Assembly: GCA_029747015.1 (NCBI GenBank)
Contig: JAKOGI010000426.1
Coordinates: 2,501 to 66,500 of the forward strand
Length of the DNA stretch: 64,000 bases
Direction: 5' to 3'
Source: Carnegiea gigantea
Taxonomy: Eukaryota > Streptophyta > Magnoliopsida > Caryophyllales > Cactaceae
The first letter of the stretch is position 1. Each line of letters opens with the position of its first letter. Below, piece by piece: positions 21,661-32,799 of this stretch. The notes beneath the pieces are model-generated. The model was not told where the DNA came from. It did not search any database and saw only the letters and a list, made by a program, of their open reading frames with translations. The translations under genes and the position numbers were made by a program.

Positions 21661-21831
21661 TGTTAGACTATGTAAATAAATCATTGTATATCTTTTATAT
21701 TTAGTATGCAAATTATATCCTAAGATAGCTTCCTATTTTATAGCCTAGATCTTAGCCTTCCATCACTCCTATGCAGTTGTATATAAAGGACCCAAAAAGG
21801 AATGGAAAGGCAGGCAGAACAATTACTTTTA
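21661..21831 (+). repeat. 3' LTR of the copia element
   Basis: It aligns over its whole length to 16357-16526. It begins TGTTAGACTATG directly after the polypurine tract and ends CTTTTA where the 5' copy has CTTTCA. Confidence 0.92.
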
Positions 21832-22765
21832 GTATCATGAGGTTCAAAGAATTCGACGCATTTTATCACCAGAAAGTAAACTATTCTTTTCGAGGAATTC
21901 ATGCTTAAAAAGTTCCACAGTTAACTGTGTCTAGTGTCTACCATTAATTATTCATAGGATAGATGACATCGTGACAAGTTTCGTAGGTAATATGTGAGCA
22001 TAAATCACAATGAAAAGACTTGTCATGATTTACAGGGTCCATCATTGATGGTTAAAACTGTTCTTGATAACTGTTTGTAGCCTAAGGGTCAGGTGTTACG
22101 CATGATATCAAAACCAACTCGTGATCGTGAGTGGTAAGGTGGATTTTTTTGGCTGGCCCATATTCCATCCATTATTTAAAAAGTGATGATATATGTCTTG
22201 CTGCAAGGCACCTTAAATTATCTCGACTCATCTAAAATTAACATGTTTTTTATAATTTAAAATCAACAAATTTTCAATGATTATACCTAGTTATAAATTA
22301 CCAAGCTTAAATATTCGTTGGCTATACCAACGAAGTATTAAATGACACTCTAATCGTATGAATCCTAACCACGAGGCCATATAATATATGTATTTTAGAA
22401 ATGTAGTAAATCATGAACAAGATGATTTCACACAATTTATAAATTGTAATATAGTTATGTTATTCGATCATACCCTTTTTTTCTAATTTGAAAACATTGT
22501 AATATGGTTTTTAGGACAAAGCAAGACAATTAAAAAAATCTTACAGTAGGACATTTATCATTTTGCTTATTTGAAATGCACCAAACATATTTTGAAGTTG
22601 TAATTCCTACATAAAACAATTTAATTACTTATTTTCATAAGGCTGTTTTTGGGAATTCTTACATAAGTCTGATCAATTTATTCACATTTTACCAATTTTT
22701 CATCTAATGTTTCGCCCAAAACAAATTCTTTGTCAAATAATTTCTAATGTCCTAAATAATGAATG

Positions 22766-23436
22766 GCCCTATTTGGCAAACCGTTGATAGCGGTTAGCAA
22801 TTTGTATTGTTTGTTAGCTGTTAGCTATTTCAATCAGTTGTTGGCATTAGTTTTTTAAATAAGTTGTTTTTTAGAAAAAGTGTTTGATAAAATTAACTAT
22901 TTCTGTACAATGTACTTGAGAAAATTCCATTTATGCCATATCTCTTATTTACTATTGAATATTTTTTTAAATTAGTTGGTCAATTATTTGTTTCCAATAG
23001 AAATTAATTTAATGATATGTACAGATCACCTTCACTCATAAGCTCATTTCATTACTAATTTTACCAAGTAGAGATTAAATATTCTTATTGATGTTTACTT
23101 GACTTGCTTTTTAATCTGATTTTCTTTTCAAGCTAAACTAAAAATTATGTGATGTTTAAGGCCCATAACACAACCTTACTTTGTTGTTGAGTTATACAAA
23201 TTTCTAGTCATTATTAGTTTAACTTTCTTTTAATATGAATTGATTTCTTTTTTGGGGGGATAAATTGAGACTTTTAGTTTTTTGGAGAACACATTTTTGA
23301 GGTGAAAAAGCTATTTCAAAAAATATTCATCAAATACTCCAAGTACCTATTTGACTTAGTCAAATATTCAAAACTACCCAAAGTCATTTTCAAGCAAACA
23401 ACCATCCAAAAAGCTATCCGCGAAACACCCCTAATC
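22766..23436. mobile_element. Possible degenerate MITE
   Basis: The left side begins GGCCCTATTTGGCAAACC and the right side ends with GCGAAACACCCCTAATC. These resemble the 'GGGGTGTTTGGC' ends common in plant MITEs, in inverted orientation. The ends are imperfect and I found no clear target duplication. Confidence 0.3.
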
Positions 23437-23679
23437 CCCTATAATCATTGACACAACCTTAAATTTGGTATCAGCCACCGTTAGGGATCTAAATGGTGTA
23501 TTACTTCACACAATCAACTGATAGTCTATCAACTCGCCTCCAGGAACATACTTTGCTTTGCTTCATAGACAAAGAAGAAATAAATATTTATTTTTAAACT
23601 TAAGAATAAAAAGGAAAATGCATGAACCTACGTAACAAAGCAAAAGTATTGCAAGGGTTGTATCCTTGTATTTTATGAC

Positions 23680-24558
23680 GTCATTAGAAAAGCAAAAATG
23701 GTTTTTTCAACTTATTTTTTGCGGAATAAGTCGAGGTAGGTTAGTTCAGAATACGTTAAAAAAAAATAAATTCAGAATCAGTTGAAAATACATTCAGTAA
23801 ATAAGTTTGGAATAAGTTTAGAATTCAACAAATAAGTTCATAAAATAATTGACTAACGAAATATCAAAGTTCAACATTTCAAGACATCATTATTATTTTT
23901 GACTTAAATATTCATTTTTGTCTATATTATTAAAACTTTTTAAGTGCGACTAACATTGGGGCTAATAAAGTGTGACTAATGTTAATGTTAAAATGTCATT
24001 TGAATTAATGTGCAATTTTTTCTTTCCAACTTTTCTGTTCTAATTTTTCCTAGCGACACAACCATGATACCAATTTTTATTTCTACCAACAATACAACAT
24101 AACAATAACCACCACAATAAATTAATAACCATCTAATTGTAATGAACAGTGTATAATAACAACAACAATAACAACAACAACAATAACAACAACAACAATA
24201 AAAACAACAACAAAAACAACAATAATGATGACGACGACGACAAGAACAATAAGAACAATAACAATAACAATAATTCTTTCCCAAAAAAAAGTAATGGCGA
24301 TGATGATGATGATGATGATGATGCTTAACGACAACAACAACAATAAATTAATATTCATCTAATCATTATAAACAATAAATTCTAGTAAATAATAAATAAT
24401 AAATTCAGCAAATAAGTTCATAATAAAATCAGAATAAGTTGAAAATAAGTTCGACAAATAAATTGAGAATAAGTTCAGAATAAGTTTAATAAATAAGTTT
24501 AAAATATGTTCAGATAAATTCAATCAAAATAAGTTGAAAAGAACATGGGCTAAATGTT
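23680..24558. mobile_element. Possible Tourist-like MITE with AATAAGTTCAG repeats
   Basis: The arms TTTTTCAACTTATTTT (left, about 23703) and AAAATAAGTTGAAAAGAACATGGGC (right, ending near 24550 and followed by TAA) are inverted. The right end resembles the GGGCATGTTCTT end of the intronic Tourist-like MITE. Repeats of the type AATAAGTTCAGAATAAGTT fill 23720-23860 and 24390-24550, and the centre is trinucleotide microsatellite. The left terminus is degraded, so limits are approximate. Confidence 0.5.
24150..24346. repeat. AAC/AAT and GAT/GAC trinucleotide microsatellites
   Basis: Runs of AACAACAAT-type triplets (24150-24215 and 24240-24275) are separated by ATGATGACGACGACGACAAG. A (GAT)n run follows at 24299-24323 and more ACAACAACA at 24329-24345. 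The Cys/Val/Ile-rich minus-strand frames across it are translated repeats. Confidence 0.9.
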
Positions 24559-27419
24559 TATTTGTTGAGTAGCTCACGGAAAAATTGAAGAAGAGGTAGT
24601 AAAATCAATCGTCTTGTGTTGAGTTATTTCCCTTTAAATCAAAATTAAGTTAAGCAATCCATATTTTGTCTGTAAAATTTATGGAAATCAGGTCAACTTC
24701 AAAAGAATGAAAGTGTTTTCTTTCTAATTGACTCCACACTTCATAAAACCCTTTGTTCATGTTATTTCTATTTACTTTGCTAATAACTATTCTCTCTCTA
24801 TCTTTGAAAGTCTCTCCACATCTTCTTCTAATTTGTGGTGGTGTTTCTTCAACTTGAAGTGAATCTGTCAATTTCTTTTCATTTCATTTTATTTGTATGG
24901 GATCAGATTATTAATTGATTGCAAAGTCAATCTACAGCAGGTCTCAATTATTCACATTCGAACTATCATAACATATGAATCTTTTTGACAAGAAGACTAT
25001 ATAAGATTTGCAGATCTTCATGTTAGAGGTTTTATTATAAAGCAGTGATTAACAAGAAGATGAATGTTCAAAAAAGTTTCAACTTGTTTTCTCTATCAAA
25101 AGGTTTATTTTATACATAGTTATGCATTTGTTTGAATGGATGCTTATTGTAGATATCGTATGCCTTTAATTAATGAATGCATCCTTTACCTTAAAAAATG
25201 ATTTGTTTTCCTTTCCTTGCCTTTATACCCTGTTTGGACCTTTAAAAAAATTGCTGGAAAAAAAATTTAAGGTGAAAAAAAAAGAAGAAAGATATGGTAA
25301 GAAAGTCAACAATTTTCCCTTGTTTGAACCCAGAAAATAATACAAGGAAAACAATTTTGAAAATAATAAACAAAATTCTGAACCCCAACACCCCCAAAAA
25401 AAATCCCCATGAGTCCCTCCTCTCTTTCTCTTTACATCTAATGGGTAAGAAGAAGATAACCTTACTTCCTTCTTTTTTTATCTATAATCACCATCATAAT
25501 CAACATACCCTTCATGATGGATCTTCTTCTTTCTTTTCCCCTTCCCATTCATAGTGAATTGATTATAGAAATTGGGTCAAATCTTCAGCCTTAATTTGTA
25601 ATTACTGTTTGTTCAATGACCCCAAATGAAATTAAGATCTCAAAATTTCATCATAACTTTATCTTCAGCTACCACACGAGTCCACATCAAAGGAATGTCC
25701 GAGTCAACCAAAGACAGCGATTTTGGCGGCGGTGAGGGAGGTAACGAAGTCGGAGTAGTGGCGTAGGCTGAGGAAGATTCTTGTTCTTTGGAGATAGATT
25801 GGAGGTTGATAGAATACCAGTCATGTTGCGTGGAATAGATGGAGAGTTTAAGGGGGTGTTTCATGTGAACAATGTAGGTGTTGAAGGATGAGGGTGAGGG
25901 AGGGAGAGAGGAAAGTATATCGTGGCCACCATTGTTGAAGTAAAAAGAGAAAATGGGGTACTAAAGAATGGTTAAAAAGAGAGAATGAGTAGTCATGAAT
26001 TACTTAAGATCAGGAATTAGGCGTGATTTTTCAAACATTTTTCTTACTATTTTGTAAGAAAAATGTATAACACACATTTATCAATTTTTTCTTTAAACTT
26101 TCCTCCATCTTGTTTCTCTTGAAACTTTCTTCAAACAAATATGGAAAGAATTCTACTTTCTCAACTATTTCCACCAAATTGTCTAAGTTCCAAATGAATC
26201 CATATTTCCTAATGAAAAGCCAGAGTTGCTGCTGCGATAATTCTTTGCTAGTAGAACTGCTCCTCCTCTCTCTAAAAACTCTAACCTCCTTATGAAAAAT
26301 CCTAATCTTTACCTACTTCAATAAAGGGCTGCCATCAAGCATAATTGCTGGTGGTAAGCCCCAATCTTCATACTTCCTGAAATTTTATTCAGTTGTAAGG
26401 TATTTACTAATATTTTTGTCTCTTTTCAATAAAATTTCTCTCTAGTTTGTGAGAATTTGGTATTTTTTTCACCACTAGTGTCATTTTGATTGTTCTCACC
26501 TCTAGTGTGAGTTAGACTATTCTCACCATTAGTCTGAGTTTGAGTCATTGCCTTTATGCAATTTATCATAGATTTGAAAATTTAGAGTGAGTTTCTTATC
26601 AAGTAGAATTTAAAAATTGTTATATTAAATTTACATTTTTGATTAAGAAATCAGTCAACAATAGAATTTCATGTGGTTCCACTATGAAGATCTTTCTTTC
26701 AAGTGCAATCTACCACATCAGTTGAACATATGCTCCATGAAGTTATACTATAACTTGCCGATGTTCGGGAAAGGCACATTCATGTCAAGGAATGCAGTTG
26801 GTGACATGAATACTGCTATAAGTTCAGAGCCAATGGATAGTATATTTACCATTAGCTTTCTGAAGAGAATAATTCAATTTGATGTTTTAGATTTGCTTTT
26901 GTTAGGAGATATTCATTGCATATATCATATGACTTTTTATTGATGAATTATTCCTTTTTCTCAAAACAAAAAAAAAAAAAGAATTGTTTGCTTTGCCAAT
27001 TACTCTAGGGTGTTATATTGAACTCGTAACCACAAATTGAGAAATGCTTCCACAAATTTGCAGCCATGCTTCTCTTTTTCTATTTTTTTCTTTTTTTAAT
27101 TGAATGCCACTGTTGTTCATGATGCTTTTTCTCTGTTTGTATAGGTTCTAAGTAGTACAATCATTCTTCCATTTTATTTAGTGATTTGTCATAATAGTTC
27201 ATGATAAAATTATTTATATTTTTACATTATTTCTTGAGTACGTAGATCTATTATAAGACCTCTTTAATATAAGCACTCAATCCTTAATATTGCTTTTTGT
27301 TCAAAAAAAGGTAGATCTCTTATCACCTGTTGACTCAGTTTGGCTAGTAAAATCACTCTAAAGGGAGATGAATATGGTGATAATCAAAGTCACAAACACC
27401 ATAAAAATACTCCATATCT

Positions 27420-27690
27420 GTGACGGAATCACCGACGGAAAAAGTTGGATTTTCCAACGGAAAATTGCGTGTCCGACGGAAAATACGGACCAAAACTCCC
27501 GTCGGGAATTACCTCATCGCAGAATTTTGTCCGACAGCTTCCGACGGCGTCTGACGCCATTTCCAACGAAGCGACCCCGTCAGAGATTTCGTTGGATTGT
27601 GTTTGAGGCATGCAGGTATTTTGCAGAGAGAAGGGATTTTCGTCGGAATTTCTGACGGAACTTTCTGTCGAAAATTCTAATGGAGATCCC
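27420..27690. repeat. Left subterminal CCGACGGAA array of the CACTA element
   Basis: More than ten variants of CCGACGG/TCCGTCGG or CCAACGG occur within 270 bp, in both orientations. Known CACTA elements carry such short motifs near both ends as binding sites for their TNPA-type protein. Confidence 0.8.
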
Positions 27691-27909
27691 TTTTCCCTCC
27701 AAAAAAAAATTTTGGCTACAAAAAAATTTTTGCTCCTAAAAAATAAAGAGCTTAAATATATCACGATCACCACAAACAACATATGTAATAGTTACCAAAT
27801 ACAAATTTTTACATCTGAAAATTAAATGTGCTAAATTCAAAATTAATCATAACATCCACAATTGTTTTGGATCCACAATTGTTTTGAAGCTATAGGCAGA
27901 TCATATAAA

Positions 27910-29222
27910 TTAATCAGAATCAGATAAATTTATGAGATCATTGTTGTCATTTTGGGAGTCCTGCTCGTCATTAGTGTCCAAGTTGACTTGGCTGCAAGAA
28001 CCTGCACTTTGTCCTTTAAGAAATCTCAAAACTTTTTTCATAATGCGCTTTGTCTTCCCCTGTTTCTTGGCAATCTGACTTATGGCCTCTGCTTGGTTGG
28101 TAATGCTCTGATTGAGGAGTTGCGCTTGCTCTCTTGGATCAAAGTGCTCAGCTGATGAGTGGCATGCAGCTGCAATTGTAGCTAATTTCTTCAACTTAAC
28201 CTCCTCTGTGCCAAAACCATATATACGACCTTTTTTGTCCGTATTTTCTTTAATTCAAAACTCTTCTGGGGTCATAGGGGGCAGTTAGGACCCCCTTTGA
28301 GTTGCAGCTTGACTGTACTCCTCCCATTTCTTGTGGTGATCCTCCTGAAAGTTGTCAAAAATAAAACTATTACATACTAAGGCGACAATTATAATATATG
28401 AATAATGTCTGAATAAAATGTGCGAAACTTACCTATTCTTTTGTAGATTTTTTATCAACGAAAACTTTGTTTTTGACCTTACAGTGAGTGTCCTTAAACA
28501 GTTCTTCACATGCGGGTTCCCTATCTAATGCTTTAGCCTACAAAAAAATAAAATGAAATGAATGATCAAATGTAAAGAAGGACCAAAAATCTCAATCCTT
28601 GCCATACATTGTATATCGAAAATACACTTACTAATAAGCACATTACTTACCAGGTGCCTCTTCCTTTCACTAATCGGAATTGAGCCACATGTATGTAACG
28701 AATGACCAAAACCTTCTGGATCACTCAATCTATTCTTTTTATTTTATTGTTAATTTCTTAAACTTATCATCCTCACTCCAATGTTTGAGCATCTCATTCC
28801 AACTACTAGGTGGTAACCACTTCGGCTTTTTGTTATACTTCCTGACATATCCAAGAATGTCCCTAAGTCGAGGTGCACCTCTACACTCAAAGTTACGCCG
28901 TATCTGAATTTCATTGTCTGGATGTCAGTAGTAGTGTTTCTTTAACAAAGTTGAAGTATATTAGTAAACATCTCAAACAATCTAATGACGACATTCAAAA
29001 TATTGTACAGAAAATTAACCTTGAACTCATTAAACCATATGTCTCGCTGAGATTGTGGAACATCCCCCCTTGTGGTCCAAGGATGTGGGTACTTAGTTGC
29101 AAAACTTTCAACAATTTTTTGAATTACGCCCTGATATGGAGCAAAACTAAGAACGAAAAAGAATTCGTTAAAATTAATTACTGTAGCCATTAAAACAATA
29201 TGATTACTGAAGAATAAAATTT
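27910..29222 (-). pseudogene. CACTA second gene, C-terminal part (Transposase_24, TNPA-like)
   Basis: Reading from 29190 leftwards, the frame contains FATKYPHPWTTRGDVPQSQRDI, the start of the plant Ptta/En/Spm Transposase_24 domain. After stops, DPEGFGHSLHTCGSIPISE at about 28650-28720 gives the later conserved block with the typical 'G.S.H..GS..ISE' pattern. A terminal coiled-coil-like frame lies at 27910-28194 (SAEHFDPREQAQLLNQSI, then a basic stretch and an acidic tail). The N-terminal part lies beyond the gypsy insertion at 40351-40836. Such proteins bind the subterminal repeats. Intron positions are uncertain and stops are present. Confidence 0.8.
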
Positions 29223-29227
29223 ATAAT

Positions 29228-30680
29228 TGTTCAATCCAAAATTGATACAATTTTATGCCTTTATTAACCTAATTTTGACTATTAACAATTGTTGATTTTA
29301 GGATTTTTACATTATGTGTTTGTTTTGTAGGAAAATATACAAAAAGTAGCAAAAATAAATAAAAAGAAGAAAATTGGGCTGAGAAACAAAGTCGCTACAG
29401 AAAATGGAAGAAACTGACAAGCCCATATTTCTTAGAACCCAATTATTTGGCCCACAAGCACCTCCACTTAGCCTCACATACCACTCACATGACCAGACCC
29501 ATCCTCTTCCCCTAATTTTCTCTCTCTTCCCTCTCTGTCGCCAGACCCTGAAAACCTCCCCCCCTCCCATTTTCTCCTTCTTCTTCGGCCATCCACCATC
29601 TCCTTCATGAATCACTCCTCACTCACCCTTTTCTCTCTTGGCCACAAAACAATCAGAGGACCTCTAATTTTTTCTGCCAAAACCGTTGAAAATGGTGTAG
29701 TATAAATGGATCTAAAGAGAATGGAGTGAGGCATGAATTTTGTCAACAATCAGCAGCCTTGGTTCAATTATATTCAGTTTTTCCATTTGTTGTCCTTCTT
29801 TCTGCTTCCAAGTGTTAGTAATATTTGGTTCATCTCCATTGTTGGTTGAATAGCCCAAGAAGATATTGTTGAACTTTTGAGTTGCTAAATGAAATTTCTG
29901 TGTAATTTTTTGCCATTTATGCCAGATCAATTTGAGTCTCTACGTCAACCCTCAATATTTAGCTTGCTCTGTTCTGTTGCTTCGCGTCCTATGTTTTTCC
30001 CAATTCCAGTGATTTTCAACTTTTCTTGCTCAATTAAATTAATGTCTTCGTCTTTATTTTTTTTTTATTTTAATGTCACTTCACCGTCTTTTTTTGGGAG
30101 CAGAGCATGTGCAGTGAACTTCAACTTCTTTTAATTTGTCATGTGCATAAAATGACAAAAGTTAGCAAGTGTACTTGTCTTGTTCCTATTGGCCAATAAG
30201 TAACTTAGAGTTATCTGGTTTTGCTAATTCTAGTTTTTTTAATTTAAGTTCACTCTTCTTTTTCTGTTTTTTTTTTTTTCTTCCTGCATTATTTATATTG
30301 ATCCTTTGCATCACTTGTCCCCTCTATGTTCTACAATTTTTGTTTTTCTGTAATATTCTAGTTATCATAGGTTAGATTTTTATGGCTTAGGTTGATTTAA
30401 CTTTTTCTAGCTAAATCACCAGTACTGCCATCATTTTGTTTCACCTTCATTTTTATTTTTTACATATTTATTTATTTATCCTTGCCCTACTCGTTAGTGT
30501 TGAATAAGTCATTGTATAAATTCACTCGTCAATTTCCTTCAATAAGTTTAATTATTATTAATAGCTAAGCTATTTGAGTGACTAAATTTGATACTATCAT
30601 CTCTGTGGAAACAACCCGTATTCGCTGGATCATGCTACAAGTTGACACCGTGCACTTGCAGCTTCTATTTTACATCAACA
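29228..30680 (+). repeat. 5' LTR of the gypsy element
   Basis: It runs from TGTTCAATCCAAAATTG to TTACATCAACA. The last 500 bp are almost identical to the 3' LTR, as shown by the identical 68-residue shadow frame in both, while the first half carries scattered differences and an indel near 29675. Confidence 0.93.
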
Positions 30681-30686
30681 AGTTTT

Positions 30687-30703
30687 TGGCACCGTTGTCG
30701 GAG
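30687..30703 (+). other. Primer-binding site of the gypsy element
   Basis: TGGCACCGTTGTCGGAG lies six bases after the LTR end. It differs by single changes from the TGGCGCCGTTGTCGGGG form common in plant Athila/Tat elements, and the gag-only element at 55278-61948 has its own variant. Confidence 0.85.
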
Positions 30704-30974
30704 AATGGTGCGCATTCAAGCAGCCACTTTTTAGTGCTTTGCTATTTTTCTCGACATTTGTGTCTTTTATTAGTTCATGTGCTTTATTTATTATTAGTTT
30801 TTTTTATATTTACTCTCTTTGTTTGAGTAGTTTTTATTTAGATCACTTTTATTTATTTTCTTGTGTCAAAAAAAAGACCAAAAATACGATTGTGGGACTT
30901 GCATGATTATTTGGGTTAGGGAGCCTAAAAGAAGAAGACTGATTAGGATCGAACCTGAACCTGAACTTGAAAAA

Positions 30975-32260
30975 ATGGCTGGACAAGAAAGAGCTGAAAA
31001 GGCCTTGAATGAGATATTTTACCCTCAACATTCAACCTTACCTTCATGCTTTAATCTACCAGCCTTAGGTACTAATGTGAACCTAAAACTGGAACCACAT
31101 TATATTCAGATGCTTCCTAAATTCACTGGACTTGAAGATGCTTATTTATTTTTCAGTGAATTTGAAGAAGTACGCAATATGATACATTTTCATAATGTGA
31201 ATACTGATGTGGTTAAACTGAGATTCGTTCCTTTTGCTTTAAAAGATAATGCCAAGAGATGGATATATAGTTTGCCTGCTAACTCTAGTTTGAATTGGAA
31301 TGATTTCGTTAAAGTTTTCTTATGAAAATATTTTTCTAATGGCAAAACTGTTAAACTAAGAAATAAAATATATCAGTTTATTCAATTTGATAAGGAACCT
31401 TTTTGGAAGTACCTAGAAAGATTTAAGAACTTGTTAGCCCAGTGTCCCCACCATGGTCTTGAACAGTAGCATTTATGCCAAATTGTGTATGAGGGTCTGG
31501 ACCAATAAACTAGGACCATACTAGAATCTATGTGTCATGGTGGATTCCTATCCAAGAGTCCTACCACAGCTTGGGAATTCTTAGAGGATTTAGCTGAAAA
31601 GACAATACAGTGGAAGACCACTAGAGATGATAGCCTTAGTTCTAGAATTGCCAGTGCTAAGGGGGGTTTGCATGCAGTATTAGACTTGAGTTGTATAGAG
31701 TCTAGATTTACAACTTTAGAGAACCAGTTAAAAGGGTTGACTATTCAGCAACCTCAGATATTTCAAAGTGCTACAATTACATGTTCTCAGTGTCAATCCC
31801 CAAGCCATATCTTGAGCGCTTATCCCCACTATGCTCACAGTCATCAACTGGAACTAAGTAAGTGAACGTGGCCTACCAAAGGCCAAGAAACGACCCTTTT
31901 GCACCAACCTACAATCCAGGGTGGTGAAATCACCCGAATTTTTCCTGGAGCCAAGGCCAGAACTTAGGAGGTCCTAGCACACAAACCGGAATGTTCCCTG
32001 GAAACACTTCTATCTAGCCCTATCAAGCACTAGGGTACCTCCTCCCCCTGTTGCCCACACCCAATCACCTCCTGGCTATAATGAGATTGACAAAAGATTT
32101 AACAATCTAGAGAGATCACAAAATAGCCTAGAGAAGGTAATGAGGACCATGGCAGAACAGTTGTCTCAACTGGTCTTAGCTCATAGGGAAAAAGGAACAT
32201 TTCCTAGTCAAACAGAGCCTAACCCGAATGTAGGTACATCTTCGATGAGTCCACCAGCCT
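30975..32260 (+). pseudogene. gypsy gag, broken
   Basis: The frame from MAGQERAEK carries the Athila/Tat-type gag core (LPKFTGLEDAYLFF, then LRFVPFALKDNAKRWIYSLP), then FWKYLERFKNLLAQCPHHG and AWEFLEDLAEKTIQW. A degenerate zinc-knuckle-like segment CSQCQSPSH lies at about 31790. Stops interrupt it at 31323, 31467 and 31506. Gag would form the cytoplasmic particle that packages the element's RNA. Confidence 0.9.
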
Positions 32261-32799
32261 AGGATAATGTGAAAAGGGTTAATGCAATAACTTCACTTAG
32301 GTCAGAACGTTTAATTGATCATAACTTAGAAGACCTTGTGGATGTTCCTGTTCAGTTCTTTCCATCTCTATCTCCACCACTCCCCCTAATAATGAATCTA
32401 CTTCTAGGGATGCTACTGATGGCACCCCAACTGACCCTTCCCGACCTACTGACTTAGTTGACCCTGAAGAGACTAAGCAAGATGAATCCAAGAAGGGAGA
32501 TGATACATCTCAGCCTTCGACTCTTGAGAGGGTCCGTAAACCCACTGCACCCTTTCCTAATAGCCTAAGGCATAAGAAGGACCAGACACATGTTGATAAA
32601 ATTAGAGAGACCTTTTCTCAAGTCAAAATCAACATTCCCCTTCTAGATGCTATCCAGCAGATGCCTCCTTATGCCAAGTTCTTGAAAGTGTTATGCACCA
32701 CTAAAAGAACGACTAATGTCCCTAAGAAGGCTTTCTTAGCCTCAAATATGAGCTCGATTATCTCATGCTAAATCTCAGCCAAATACAAAGACCCCGGTT

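Larger units (their letters stand above)
16357..21831 (+). mobile_element. Ty1-copia LTR retrotransposon (Ale/Retrofit-like), full length but dead
   Basis: It is bounded by 170-bp LTRs in direct orientation, with a primer-binding site TGGTATCAGAGC complementary to initiator methionine tRNA at 16527 and a polypurine tract GCGGGGGTG at 21652-21660. The gene order gag, protease, integrase, reverse transcriptase, RNase H is that of Ty1-copia. The flanks read GTATA and GTATC, a 5-bp duplication with one mismatch. The LTRs differ at roughly a dozen positions by eye. A 676-bp hAT element sits in gag, and several stops and frameshifts break pol. Confidence 0.95.
21832..27396. other. AT-rich spacer without a recognisable gene
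   Basis: The 5.5 kb between the copia and CACTA elements has no family-level coding signal. It contains two degenerate MITE-like stretches and trinucleotide repeats listed separately, and many poly-A/poly-T runs. A 90-codon frame at 26671-26943 has unremarkable composition and matches nothing I know, and frames at 25294-25554 and 25640-25864 are likewise unsupported. Confidence 0.6.

Noticed and set aside
23988..24358. Cys-rich minus-strand frame resembling a small secreted cysteine-rich peptide
   Set aside because: The Cys residues come from translated AAC/ACA triplet repeats (GTT/TGT on the other strand), with no signal peptide or Cys-spacing pattern.
25215..26100. Possible MITE starting CCTGTTTGGACC
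   Set aside because: The left side looks like a Tourist/hAT end, but I could find no matching inverted end or target duplication to the right.
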